DNA of 35,538 bases from assembly GCA_025362015.1 (NCBI GenBank), contig JANYIO010000272.1, positions 1 to 35,538 on the forward strand, read 5' to 3'. The position numbers and the translations under genes are program-made. How positions within the stretch are numbered: the stretch's first letter is position 1; every line of letters begins with the position of its first letter. The notes beneath the pieces are model-generated. The model saw nothing but the letters and a program-made list of their open reading frames with translations, did no database searches and was not told where the DNA came from. This DNA is from Gammaproteobacteria bacterium (GTDB taxonomy: Bacteria; Pseudomonadota; Gammaproteobacteria; Pseudomonadales; Cellvibrionaceae). Below are positions 9,170 through 17,220 of the stretch, one piece after another.

Positions 9170-9843
9170 CTAAAATAACGCGTTGGATCTGCTATGCCCG
9201 CTTGTTCAAATCCAGTGCGACGCAAACGACAACTATCACACTTACCACAGGCTTCACCCTTAATATTGGCTTGATAGCAGGAAACGGTTAAACCGTAATC
9301 TACCCCTAATGCCAAACCTTTTTGAATAATTTGTGCTTTCGATAAATCAATTAACGGTGTGCGAATTCGCAACTTACCGCCCTCCGCACCGACACGTGTC
9401 GCAAGATTGGCCATGGTTTCATAAGCGGCAATATAATCAGGGCGGCAATCAGGATAACCAGAAAAATCCACCGCATTAACACCAATAAAAATATCTTCTG
9501 CACCCAACACTTCAGCCCAACCCAAGGCAATCGATAAAAATACTGTGTTACGTGCCGGCACATAAGTCACCGGAATGCCTTGCGTTTCTTGCTCAGGCAC
9601 GGCAATGGAATCGTCAGTAAGTGCTGAGCCACCGATAGTGCGCAAATCCAAATGAATAACTTTATGTTCTAGCGCGCCCATGGCCTTTGAGGTGAGTTCA
9701 GCGGCGAGGAGTTCAACTTTATGTCGCTGCCCATAATCAAAACTGATGGTGTAGCAAGCATATCCTTCACTCCGCGCCATAGCTAAGGCCGTAGTTGAAT
9801 CCAACCCACCTGATATCAATACAACAGCTTTCTTTGACGACAT
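9166..9843 (-). CDS. queC: 7-cyano-7-deazaguanine synthase QueC
   Basis: ATP-dependent enzyme that converts 7-carboxy-7-deazaguanine to preQ0, the precursor of queuosine. The 225 residues match the family. The N-terminal PP-loop SGGLDST (residues 11-17) binds [14 protein letters not shown] is the conserved substrate-side motif, and the C-terminal SCYQ...CGKCDSC supplies four zinc-binding cysteines. It follows queE by 75 bp on the same strand, and the pair likely forms one transcript making the product of QueE the substrate of QueC. The last 4 bp overlap the convergent GGDEF-EAL gene; no terminator is seen between them. Confidence 0.98.
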   Translation of the reverse strand: MSSKKAVVLISGGLDSTTALAMARSEGYACYTISFDYGQRHKVELLAAELTSKAMGALEHKVIHLDLRTIGGSALTDDSIAVPEQETQGIPVTYVPARNTVFLSIALGWAEVLGAEDIFIGVNAVDFSGYPDCRPDYIAAYETMANLATRVGAEGGKLRIRTPLIDLSKAQIIQKGLALGVDYGLTVSCYQANIKGEACGKCDSCRLRRTGFEQAGIADPTRYFS

Positions 9844-9868
9844 ACAAAATCCACAAACTTATAAATTG

Positions 9869-9922
9869 TTAGTTAAAAATCGTTAGTTAAACAATGAGTT
9901 CGTTAGTTAAAAAATTAGTTAA
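9869..9922. repeat. Four copies of TTAGTTAA between queC and queE
   Basis: TTAGTTAA occurs at 9869-9876, 9883-9890, 9903-9910 and 9915-9922, three of the four in GTTAGTTAA context. Read on the minus strand (TTAACTAA) the first copy contains the queE stop codon, so the array reads as serial stop codons. It fills most of the 75-bp spacer. The spacing (14, 20 and 12 nt) is irregular. Confidence 0.75.
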
Positions 9923-10569
9923 TGACCAGCAACATCATTCCACAACAGTTTGTGGAGCTGCAATTGAAAACGCACCGGTAAATTGTCGGCCAAAATCCAT
10001 TCCGCTAACGTAAGTGGTTCAATCTGTCCAAAGCTGGGCGAGAACAACACCTCAGCAACTTTAGTATTCAGTTGATGCTCATCGACTTTAAAACGTGCCC
10101 ATTCATAATCTTCACGGCTGCAGAGCACAAATTTAATTTGATCCTGCTCGGTCAATAAAAGAATGTTCTCCCAACGATTGCGCCCTACCTCACCCGAACC
10201 CGGTGTCTTTAAGTCCATTATTTTCACAACTCGTGCATCCACCGCATCCACTGGCAAAGCACCGCTTGTCTCCAGCGAGACGGTATAACCAGCATCGCAT
10301 AACATAGTCAGTAAAAGTAGGCACTCACGTTGCGCTAAGGGTTCCCCGCCAGTAACACACACATACCGCGGTTTGTAGCTCGCAACTTTGTTAAGGATCT
10401 CAGTCAACAGCAAACGCTCGCCACCGTAGAATGCGTACTCTGAATCACAATAACCACAGCGCAACGGACAACCAGTAAGACGCACAAACACCGTTGGCAA
10501 GCCAACCATATTGGATTCGCCTTGCAGGGAGTAAAAAATCTCGGTAATTTTCAAACTATTTTGAGTCAT
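9919..10569 (-). CDS. queE: 7-carboxy-7-deazaguanine synthase QueE
   Basis: Radical SAM enzyme that converts 6-carboxy-tetrahydropterin (from QueD) to 7-carboxy-7-deazaguanine. The cluster motif CPLRCGYCDSEYAF gives CX3CX2C ligands for [4Fe-4S]; the substrate-binding start EIFYSLQGES, VTGGEPL and the C-terminal FQLQLHKLLW are typical of the gammaproteobacterial form. I start at the ATG at 10569, giving 216 residues and MTQNSLKITEIF. AGG lies 5 nt upstream and the family normally begins there. The ORF track's 25-residue hydrophobic extension has no precedent and no ribosome site. It heads the queE-queC unit. Confidence 0.95.
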   Translation of the reverse strand: MTQNSLKITEIFYSLQGESNMVGLPTVFVRLTGCPLRCGYCDSEYAFYGGERLLLTEILNKVASYKPRYVCVTGGEPLAQRECLLLLTMLCDAGYTVSLETSGALPVDAVDARVVKIMDLKTPGSGEVGRNRWENILLLTEQDQIKFVLCSREDYEWARFKVDEHQLNTKVAEVLFSPSFGQIEPLTLAEWILADNLPVRFQLQLHKLLWNDVAGH

Positions 10570-10885
10570 TGGGGCCTGCAAAGTGAAACGGTGATAGACA
10601 ACAAACGAAGTTAGACAAAGTATAACGATAATAAAGAAGTTCAATAATGAAGTAGACGGCGCAAGCGTTAATAGCCTTGGCTCTGAACTGTTTCTGAAAA
10701 CAGCAGCAGTTTACCCAAAGGACGACCTAGATGCGAGAAACCCAATACATTTGCATTACTCAAGCACATTTGATATTTGCAGATCCACGCCAACGGCTGC
10801 TATGCTGGCTGATGGGTGATGGGTGATGATTTAACATCTTCCCTTGTAATAATTTGTTACCAACCAAGATACCGATTAGACCGCA
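10570..10885. other. Divergent intergenic region, 316 bp
   Basis: It separates queE (minus) from the small hypothetical gene (plus) and must hold both promoters. A short GATGGGT direct duplication is visible at about 10813-10827 (gctgatgggtgatgggtgatg). I find no preQ1 riboswitch, tRNA or convincing hairpin. Confidence 0.55.
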
Positions 10886-11200
10886 ATGAAGCCAACCAAG
10901 ACTAGACGCGAATTACACAACGAAATGGACCAACAAGTTCATGATTTTTTAAATCAAGGCGGTCTCGTCAGCGAGGTTCCGCGTGGACTGAGCGGACGCC
11001 CCTTCGCGCAAGGCTCATTAGTCAGTATCTTTGATGGCCAAGGCCAGGAAGATCGCACCCCATTACCTGAAGTTGTTGCAGCAATCGAAGCTCGCCGCAA
11101 ACCACAAGCGACCTCAAAACATTACAAACCGCGCCCAAAAAAGAAAGTCATTCTGGACGATTTCGGCCAACCGTTGCGCTGGGAATGGGTCGAAGAATAG
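10886..11200 (+). CDS. Small basic hypothetical protein
   Basis: 104 residues, hydrophilic, without signal peptide or membrane segment. The N-terminal half contains HDFLNQGGLVSEVPRGLSGRP, an FLxxGGxVxEV pattern reminiscent, from memory, of the RNA-polymerase-binding region of the pseudomonad regulator SutA; I would not transfer the name on that alone. The C-terminal third is Lys/Arg-rich (KHYKPRPKKKVILDDFG) and ends in a Trp-rich LRWEWVEE. An even composition and its own spacer favour a real gene. It converges on the MASE2 diguanylate cyclase, 23 bp apart, with no terminator visible. The function is unknown. Confidence 0.75.
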   Translation: MKPTKTRRELHNEMDQQVHDFLNQGGLVSEVPRGLSGRPFAQGSLVSIFDGQGQEDRTPLPEVVAAIEARRKPQATSKHYKPRPKKKVILDDFGQPLRWEWVEE

Positions 11201-11223
11201 TAAGCCGAGCATAGTAAGAGGAA

Positions 11224-12309
11224 TCAAGAGCTCTCAAGAATGTGTTGCGGGTTATTACTGACAAAACTAATACACCTATTGCGCCCCATTCCTTTGGCTT
11301 GATAAAGCGCAGCATCCGCCGCTCTAACCCAGGAAGAAAAATCACCGTCGCCATCGTTAAAGGCAGCCACTCCTACGCTAATAGTACAACGCAAACTAGC
11401 ATGATGCGGATCAGCCGGATCCTGAAACACGGCTTGCTCTATAAATTCACGCAAACGTTCGCCCATTTGCCAAGCCTTGTTGTTATCAGCATCGGGCAGA
11501 ATAATGGCAAATTCTTCCCCACCATAACGACCCAGTAACTCAGTTTCGCGTAGGTTCCACTGCAGGTACTGTGCGAGCTGCGTTAAGACATGATCACCTA
11601 CACTATGCCCGTAGGTATCATTAATACGTTTGAAGTGGTCAATATCAATCATGATAAGACTCAGTGAGCTGTGATTGCGTCTGGCGCGGACAATTTCTTC
11701 TTTCGCCCTTGTCTCCCAGTAGCCACGATTTAAAATCCCCGTTAACCCATCCGTCCGGCTTAAATGCTTCAATAACTCCTTTTGTTTGTGTAACTGCATG
11801 GAAAGATTATAAGTTATCGACCCAATGAATATGGGGTATAGCATCAGCATAGGAATTGAGGCATAAACTAGAGTATCGTTGGTTGCAGGATACCAACGCA
11901 TACCAAATGCCAATAAGCCAAAACTTAAACCCACTAGCGTACTCGCAAAGCCTTGCACAAAAAGGGTCACCCCACCCGCACCAACAATATTCATCCATAG
12001 CATCATGGTGATAATACTACTACCCAGTGGATTAAAACCCATCGCAACTACCCAAAAGCCGCCCATTGCCGCATCACCCAGTAAATGCAGCCGTTCAAAA
12101 CGAATAGGATTAGCACTGCTTGAAGCGATAAAATACGCGAGGTGAGGCCATATAAAACAGTTATAGACAAGCACTACCCACAAGAGAGGGGATGTGTGTA
12201 ATGGCAACAAAACCGTCGTAATGATAAGGCATGCTAAAGCTAAACCCAGCATTCGTGCAGGGTATACCCGCTTTACAAAACTAAAACCTCTCGGTTTTAC
12301 TACTGCCAT
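11224..12309 (-). CDS. MASE2-domain diguanylate cyclase (AdrA/DgcC-like)
   Basis: A 361-residue inner-membrane enzyme making c-di-GMP from two GTP. The first 175 residues form a MASE2 sensor with several membrane helices. FVKRVYPARMLGLALACL and WPHLAYFIASSSANP...RFERLHLLGDA follow the MASE2 pattern of E. coli DgcC (AdrA), which activates cellulose synthesis. The GGDEF domain carries DGLTGILNRGYW, MIDIDHFKRINDTYGHSVGD and the signature GGEEF at 263-267. The inhibitory I-site position reads RETE instead of RxxD, so product inhibition may be weakened. AAGG precedes the ATG at good spacing. No cellulose genes are nearby, so the target cannot be inferred from context. Confidence 0.93.
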   Translation of the reverse strand: MAVVKPRGFSFVKRVYPARMLGLALACLIITTVLLPLHTSPLLWVVLVYNCFIWPHLAYFIASSSANPIRFERLHLLGDAAMGGFWVVAMGFNPLGSSIITMMLWMNIVGAGGVTLFVQGFASTLVGLSFGLLAFGMRWYPATNDTLVYASIPMLMLYPIFIGSITYNLSMQLHKQKELLKHLSRTDGLTGILNRGYWETRAKEEIVRARRNHSSLSLIMIDIDHFKRINDTYGHSVGDHVLTQLAQYLQWNLRETELLGRYGGEEFAIILPDADNNKAWQMGERLREFIEQAVFQDPADPHHASLRCTISVGVAAFNDGDGDFSSWVRAADAALYQAKGMGRNRCISFVSNNPQHILESS

Positions 12310-12443
12310 ATAAGCCTTATCCTAAGATGAAACTATCACTACCCTATCAAGCAGATCAAAACTTAACCTAGAATAACTCAAATGTCGATAAAATGGATTT
12401 TAAACGACAATAAAACACACTAATTCAGCTGCGGAAGGCCTAA

Positions 12444-13505
12444 TTAGAGCAAATCTTTGCTTTTAAAATACCAGTAAGGTACAGCAGCAGAAAGCACCAT
12501 CAATAGCAAACCAACCACCCAACCATATTGCACAGATTTTAAAAGCGACATATCGTCAAAGTTCATCCCCCAAAAACTCGCCACCATCGTAGGCGGGAGG
12601 AAAATAACCGATGCGACTGAGAAAGTTTTAATAATCTGGTTTTGCTCGATGTTGATAAAGCCTTGCGTAGAATCCATTAAGAAGTTGATTTTGTCGAACA
12701 AAAATGCGGTATGTGACATAAGCGTATCCACATCGCGTTTAATTTCACGGGCTGTTTCTTGCAACTCAAGGTTGTCGCGAATATAACGCTGTAAAAATGA
12801 AATAGAGCGCTGTGTATCCATCAAACACAAGCGAATTTTTCCATTGCTGTCTTCCAACTTGGCCAGCTTATCAATCGCATCTTCCAGCTCCGAATCTTCA
12901 TCTTCAAGTACCAGATGACTGACCTCTTCCAGGGTGCGATGAATATCTTCCAAAGCATCGGCAAGGTTTTCAACCTTTTGTTCAAACATAGTAATGAGTA
13001 AATCTTGCGGTGAAGCAACATGCACCTGGCCGCGACGTGCGCGCATCCGTAGGAGACGGAAATCTGCCAGGTCGCCTTCACGCACAGTAATTAAGCGTTT
13101 ATCCTGCAAGAGAAAAGCAACCGTAACGGTATTATGGCGGCCTGCCTCACCGGGCGATAAAAACAGTGAATGAACATGAATACCTTCATCATCTTGAAAA
13201 TAACGCGCCGAGAATTCAATCTCCTCTACATCATCTGACTCGGGCAATTCTGCACGCAAAAAACTATTTAACGCATCCCGCTCTTCGTCGCTGGCTTCAT
13301 GCGCATCAATCCAAATTGCACTGGCCATAGACAATTTTAGCGATTCGCCAGTGTGATTCTCTTTATCCAAAACAGCATCTTCACGAAGACCTGCATCTTC
13401 ATGCAACCCAGCATCTTCACGCACCTCTCCACGTAAACCAGTATCTTCACGCAAGACAGTATCTTCACGCAAAGTAGTACCTTGAACTTTAAACATTCTT
13501 AACAT
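12444..13505 (-). CDS. corA: CorA-type magnesium/divalent cation transporter with N-terminal repeat
   Basis: 353 residues. The large N-terminal cytoplasmic alpha/beta domain and long helix lead to two C-terminal membrane helices with the selectivity motif GMN at 313-315 (FWGMNFDDM), ending in YFKSKDLL. CorA works as a pentamer carrying Mg2+ (also Co2+ and Ni2+) inward; ZntB, the related Zn2+ carrier, is less likely given this sequence. Unusually, residues about 12-45 are a hexapeptide repeat (LREDTV, LREDTG, VREDAG, LHEDAG, LREDAV) encoded by 18-bp units and inserted before the conserved AIWIDAHEAS. The start is firm: GAGGAG precedes the ATG. It is 143 bp downstream of lpxL and probably has its own promoter. 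No Mg-box leader was recognised. Confidence 0.93.
   Translation of the reverse strand: MLRMFKVQGTTLREDTVLREDTGLRGEVREDAGLHEDAGLREDAVLDKENHTGESLKLSMASAIWIDAHEASDEERDALNSFLRAELPESDDVEEIEFSARYFQDDEGIHVHSLFLSPGEAGRHNTVTVAFLLQDKRLITVREGDLADFRLLRMRARRGQVHVASPQDLLITMFEQKVENLADALEDIHRTLEEVSHLVLEDEDSELEDAIDKLAKLEDSNGKIRLCLMDTQRSISFLQRYIRDNLELQETAREIKRDVDTLMSHTAFLFDKINFLMDSTQGFINIEQNQIIKTFSVASVIFLPPTMVASFWGMNFDDMSLLKSVQYGWVVGLLLMVLSAAVPYWYFKSKDLL
13375..13476 (-). repeat. 18-bp tandem repeat within corA
   Basis: Plus-strand units of the form G(C/T)ATCTTCACGCAAnnnn lie at 13375-13392, 13393-13410, 13411-13428, 13441-13458 and 13459-13476, with a 12-bp partial copy at 13429-13440. The reading frame is kept because every length is a multiple of three. 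Copies differ at a few positions, so the expansion is not brand new. Confidence 0.9.
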
Positions 13506-13648
13506 CAGTTTCTCCTCAAGATTGCGCTAATGAATAAGGCGCGCCTTGTATCACATTCTAGTGGGGCTTTTCCCATTATATGTAAAGAAATTAAGGGTCG
13601 CTCAAAGAAATTCAAATTCGTGTAAACAACATCACAAGTGAATTGGAA

Positions 13649-14590
13649 TTAATGGCGATGATTTTTTTTTGGATACAAACTCGCCTCACCCACAGGCCGA
13701 GTTTTAAAGCGACGATGTACCCACAAATATTGATCTGGCTGCTTGGCAATGGCCGTTTCAATAACCTGATTAATCCGCGTGGCATCGATCAAATCATCGC
13801 CAACAGGATAATTTTGTAACGCAGCCTCTATAACAAGATGATAGCAATTATGCTCATCACGATAATGCGCAAAGGGAATGACAACAGCCTTACCGAGCTG
13901 TGCAATTCTCGCAGTACCTACCACCGTCGCCGCCTGCACACCAAAAAATGGCGCGAACACACTATGTTTTGCACCAAAGTCTTGATCAGGCGCATACCAA
14001 ACCACATGCCCCTGACGCAAATTCTTAATTAATTGACGGGTATCACTCCGCACAATGGCATTGCCAGCAAAACTCTCGCGCGCTTGAATTAATTTATACG
14101 CCAGCAAAGGATTAGGATCTTTGCGGTAGAGCATATCGTACTTAACATGAAACGCTAAAATCCGTGCGGCGGCATCCAATGTAGTGAAGTGGCAGCCCAC
14201 CAGTAACACACCTAAACCTTGTGCTTGCGCGGCCTCTATGTGCTCCAAACCGCTGATAGTATAACGTTTCCGTAATTGTCTAGCAGGCCCCCAAAGCGCA
14301 ACTGACGTTTCAATAATACTTTTGCCGGTTGAATGCATTATTTTATGAACCAGGGCTTTTTGTTCAGTGGCGGATAATTGCGGAAAGCACAGAGAAATAT
14401 TAATTTCAGTAATCCGACGACGGGAGCTTGCAAAATAAAAAAACAAATCGCCCAACAATCGCCCAAATGGCAAAGTAATGGACATAGGTAAAGCGCCCAG
14501 CACATAGAAAAAGCCCAGAGCTAGCCATGTGAACCAATAGCGCGGCTGGTAAAAAGAGGAATGAAATTCGGGAGGGCTATGTTTATCCAC
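13649..14590 (-). CDS. lpxL: LpxL/HtrB-family lipid A late acyltransferase
   Basis: A 313-residue inner-membrane acyltransferase that adds a secondary acyl chain to Kdo2-lipid IVA from acyl-ACP. One N-terminal membrane helix (WLALGFFYVLGALPMSITLPF) is followed by the catalytic HX4D motif His134-Asp139 (GCHFTTLDAAARIL). RKDPNPLL, YAPDQDFG with the following FFGVQAATV, and WVHRRFKTRP are typical of the LpxL/LpxP branch rather than LpxM. The GTG start has AGGA about 10 nt upstream. The C-terminus is Lys/His-rich (YPKKNHRH). Whether it transfers laurate or another chain cannot be read from the sequence. Confidence 0.92.
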   Translation of the reverse strand: MDKHSPPEFHSSFYQPRYWFTWLALGFFYVLGALPMSITLPFGRLLGDLFFYFASSRRRITEINISLCFPQLSATEQKALVHKIMHSTGKSIIETSVALWGPARQLRKRYTISGLEHIEAAQAQGLGVLLVGCHFTTLDAAARILAFHVKYDMLYRKDPNPLLAYKLIQARESFAGNAIVRSDTRQLIKNLRQGHVVWYAPDQDFGAKHSVFAPFFGVQAATVVGTARIAQLGKAVVIPFAHYRDEHNCYHLVIEAALQNYPVGDDLIDATRINQVIETAIAKQPDQYLWVHRRFKTRPVGEASLYPKKNHRH

Positions 14591-14787
14591 TAACTAGGAG
14601 TCCTGCTATTTACATGAAACGATATGTGAAGTGAGTAAAGTGAGCGCATTATGGTAGTTGTTTTAAGATGGCATTCTCGCACATAGATTTCATTCATTAA
14701 ATTCTGATACCGAAGCAAAGAAAAAACTTAAAGCATCTGCTAATGTAAACTACACTCATAACCAAATCTTTTTCGTAGTGACCTTGC

Positions 14788-15096
14788 ATGAATATTAATC
14801 AGCTGTCGGCCAATATTGACGCAAAGCTCTTACAACTTGAGCAGCAGCTCAACCATTTACAGCGGCAATTAAAACAAAAGACTGGCGATAATGCACAGTT
14901 AACTCAAGATATAGCAGCACTCGAAAAGCTCAAATTTAAACTCAATAAATCGCGTGATCTCGCATGGCGTGCTCACGAATTACAAAGCAATAACAACAAA
15001 CATCAACTCCAACAAAAACGTATGATTGGAATTGGTTTATGTGTATTTTGCGGCCTTGGTTTACTAACAATCATTGTACTTGTGCTGCTGCGTTAA
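14788..15096 (+). CDS. Small coiled-coil protein with C-terminal membrane anchor
   Basis: 102 residues. Residues 1-70 are strongly predicted coiled coil, rich in Gln and Leu (LLQLEQQLNHLQRQLKQK). They are followed by a basic patch (QQKRM) and one C-terminal membrane helix (IGIGLCVFCGLGLLTIIVLVLL), ending in a single Arg. This is a tail-anchored layout, with the coiled coil expected in the cytoplasm. I do not recognise the family. It is transcribed alone and ends at a bidirectional terminator shared with grxD, beyond a repeat cluster. It may act as a scaffold, but nothing here fixes a role. Confidence 0.72.
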   Translation: MNINQLSANIDAKLLQLEQQLNHLQRQLKQKTGDNAQLTQDIAALEKLKFKLNKSRDLAWRAHELQSNNNKHQLQQKRMIGIGLCVFCGLGLLTIIVLVLLR

Positions 15097-15146
15097 GCGG
15101 CTACTTTAAGCCGCATCTTTGAGTCGTTTAGCCAGCAACAGTGCTG

Positions 15147-15230
15147 GTCTTATCGATAACAGCTCCAAGTCTTATCGATAAAAGCTGCCTAGTATCATCA
15201 ATAAAAGCTATTTGGCTTGACCGATAACAA
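15147..15230. repeat. Degenerate 22-23 bp tandem repeat with palindromic core TTATCGATAA
   Basis: GTCTTATCGATAACAGCT (from 15147), GTCTTATCGATAAAAGCT (from 15169) and GTATCATCAATAAAAGCT (from 15192) are repeated at periods of 22 and 23 bp; a fourth, worn copy (CTTGACCGATAAC) follows near 15216. The first two contain the perfect 10-bp palindrome TTATCGATAA. It lies just after the stop of the coiled-coil gene and before the terminator. Confidence 0.75.
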
Positions 15231-15260
15231 AAATGTGCCGAGCCAATTTTTCACTCTAAA

Positions 15261-15293
15261 ATTAAAAAAGCCAGTCGCGCTGGCTTTTTTAAT
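15261..15293. terminator. Bidirectional rho-independent terminator
   Basis: ATTAAAAAAGCCAG-TCGCG-CTGGCTTTTTTAAT is a perfect 14-bp inverted repeat with a GC core flanked by A and T runs on both sides. It terminates the plus-strand small membrane protein gene and the minus-strand grxD, which ends 28 bp away. Confidence 0.93.
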
Positions 15294-15320
15294 TTCTATT
15301 TACCACATTACCGCAAATTA

Positions 15321-15644
15321 TTAATTTGCAGTCACTACTGCAGCGTCAATTAACGGCTTCAGCTCGCCTTTCTCATGCATTTCAGTGACTATGTCACAAC
15401 CACCAATTAACTCTCCATTAACCCACAATTGAGGAAATGTTGGCCAATTAGCATATTTGGGCAATTCAGCACGGATTTCCGGGTTGCTAAGAACATCCAC
15501 GTAAGCAAAACGTTGACCACAGGCCATAAGTGCCTGCACTGTACGAGCAGAAAACCCGCACTGAGGTGCATTTGGCGAGCCTTTCATAAACAGAATCACG
15601 TGATTCTCGGTAATTTGTTGCTTGATAGAGTCTAAAACGTCCAT
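15321..15644 (-). CDS. grxD: Monothiol glutaredoxin GrxD (Grx4)
   Basis: A 107-residue cytosolic protein with the CGFS active site at Cys29 (APQCGFSARTV). Lys21 (FMKGSP), the cis-Pro segment WPTFPQLWVNGELIGGCDI and the glutathione-binding GGCD identify the monothiol glutaredoxin family, which binds a glutathione-ligated [2Fe-2S] cluster with BolA proteins and serves in iron-sulfur delivery. The start is firm: GGAGG lies 6 nt before the ATG. It is transcribed alone, toward the shared terminator. Confidence 0.98.
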   Translation of the reverse strand: MDVLDSIKQQITENHVILFMKGSPNAPQCGFSARTVQALMACGQRFAYVDVLSNPEIRAELPKYANWPTFPQLWVNGELIGGCDIVTEMHEKGELKPLIDAAVVTAN

Positions 15645-15856
15645 AACTAACCTCCAAAACGGTTAACAGTAAAATTAGGCGAAGCCGCTTTGAGATTAAG
15701 TTGTCATTAGGAGAAGACGACGACTTAAAGACCCATTGCATGCACAAGTATCGATATTCTACCCCATTCTTATCAAGAACCGCACCCTCTCTCAAAGGAT
15801 GGAATTGCTCTGCGAAATGAATGAACTGCGAAATTTGAGCCGAACCGGTTTCAGTA

Positions 15857-16969
15857 TTAAAAATCAATATACAAACGCAACCCCAAAGCCAGTGCATTAT
15901 CCAAGTCAGGCCTCATACCAGGGTTTTCAACATAGTAAAGGCTGGCTTGAGCATTAATGTGGTCAATTAAGGGGGCAAAATAGGTTAACTCCCAAATAGT
16001 TTCCGATGGCTCAAGAATAGGATTCTCTCGTAAAAAAGGTGCACCGTTGTGTGCTTTTGCGCAGCCCAAACCTAACGCATCTTCTTCTTGCCAATAATTG
16101 TTCAGCCTTATTCCGCCCCCCCAATATTCATCCAATTGATTTTTTGCATCATCCGCACGCCCATATTGAAAGAACATTAATAAATCCTCACTAATATTTT
16201 TTTCACCAATAATATAATAACCCTGGTTATGATTTATCGGTTGGCCATCCACAACGCTGGTTTCTTGTGTTGTTTTCTGCCATCCACCCACTGCAAATTT
16301 ATATTGTTTGCCTTCAGTTACACCAAATTCAGCGGCGTTAAATAAACCGTCACCTTTATTAAATTGAACATGAGTTCCATGCGAGTTATTAGGGTCACCG
16401 GGAACACCATCGTAGGCAGCAAGCAATAAATAAAATTTATCTTGCTGCAAGGTAAGATGTATCGCTGCCGAGGTTGTTGAAAAAATGGAGGGTGTTGCTT
16501 GAGAGGTATCAGGCCCAATACCAAATGATGCCAGGGAAAATAATCCAGCGGAATCTAATGAATAAAAAGTGGAATTGTAATCATGCAAACCAATCAAAAG
16601 CTTGATGGAGTCATTCAAAAAATGCTGTTGATACCAGAACTCATAAACCTTTAATGCATTATCGGTAGCAATGTTGGAGAGAGTTTGTAAATCACCGCTC
16701 ATATCCGAGGGGTTTTTGCCATAATTACCCAGCACATACATATGCCAGGTACCACTATTCCACCAACCGGCAGCTTCGGTATCCACAGTCAAGATGACGT
16801 CTAAATTTGCGAGACTTTTAGTACCTTGCGCTATACCACCTTGTAAATTATCGACGGTTTCCAGAGTTAAAGCATTCGCCCATTCATATGCCTGTGGAAC
16901 AGATGCATCATTTGCCAGAGCAAAAGAAACACAACCACAAAGTACGAAACCGATAAATAAGTTACGCAT
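15857..16969 (-). CDS. OprB-family carbohydrate-selective porin
   Basis: 370 residues with a cleavable signal peptide (MRNLFIGFVLCGCVSFALA, probably cut before NDAS) and an outer-membrane beta-barrel pattern of alternating residues ending in Phe (LRLYIDF). WNSGTWHMYVLGNYGKNPS, KVYEFWYQQHFLNDSIKLLIGLHDYNSTF and AYDGVPGDPN are characteristic of OprB-like porins, which pass sugars passively through the outer membrane. The C-terminal ETIWELTYFAPLIDHINAQASLYYVENPG also fits. The length is typical. It stands alone, with no sugar transporter or regulator beside it. GGAGAGAAGG precedes the ATG. The substrate is not determinable. Confidence 0.87.
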   Translation of the reverse strand: MRNLFIGFVLCGCVSFALANDASVPQAYEWANALTLETVDNLQGGIAQGTKSLANLDVILTVDTEAAGWWNSGTWHMYVLGNYGKNPSDMSGDLQTLSNIATDNALKVYEFWYQQHFLNDSIKLLIGLHDYNSTFYSLDSAGLFSLASFGIGPDTSQATPSIFSTTSAAIHLTLQQDKFYLLLAAYDGVPGDPNNSHGTHVQFNKGDGLFNAAEFGVTEGKQYKFAVGGWQKTTQETSVVDGQPINHNQGYYIIGEKNISEDLLMFFQYGRADDAKNQLDEYWGGGIRLNNYWQEEDALGLGCAKAHNGAPFLRENPILEPSETIWELTYFAPLIDHINAQASLYYVENPGMRPDLDNALALGLRLYIDF

Positions 16970-17174
16970 AACCTTCTCTCCATTTACAAGTTTCCAAAGT
17001 ATAGGCAGAATTCAAAAAAATGTAGCCAACGCTTAAAAACAAGAAGATAAATTGAGGAACAGGAATAAAGTGAGGTAGTATCGGTGCCGAGGTAAATACC
17101 AGATTTTTACAAAGGCTAAAATTTGATGAGTTGCAGAGTCACGCACCGTCTAAAGGGGCGCTTCTGATAAATTT

Positions 17175-17187
17175 TTATATCGTATAA
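17175..17187. promoter_or_regulatory. Short AT-rich inverted repeat upstream of the NRAMP-like gene
   Basis: TTATA-TCG-TATAA is a perfect 5-3-5 inverted repeat ending 33 bp before the ATG. It could be a small metalloregulator site or part of the -10 region; the sequence alone does not tell which. Confidence 0.25.
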
Positions 17188-17220
17188 GAACATGAGATTA
17201 AATTATTTTTTACGGTGCAT

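Noticed and set aside
10570-10644. Hydrophobic N-terminal extension of QueE in the ORF track
   Set aside because: QueE is cytosolic, the family starts at the internal Met (10569) with a ribosome site, and the extension has none.
15487-15897. 136-aa minus-strand ORF spanning the grxD start and porin end
   Set aside because: It overlaps both genes in another frame, has no recognisable domain and no ribosome site.
17041-17220. Possible manganese or magnesium riboswitch before the NRAMP-like gene
   Set aside because: The region was read for yybP-ykoY and M-box hallmarks; only a lone AAAGGGG was found, without the paired elements or an expression-platform hairpin.
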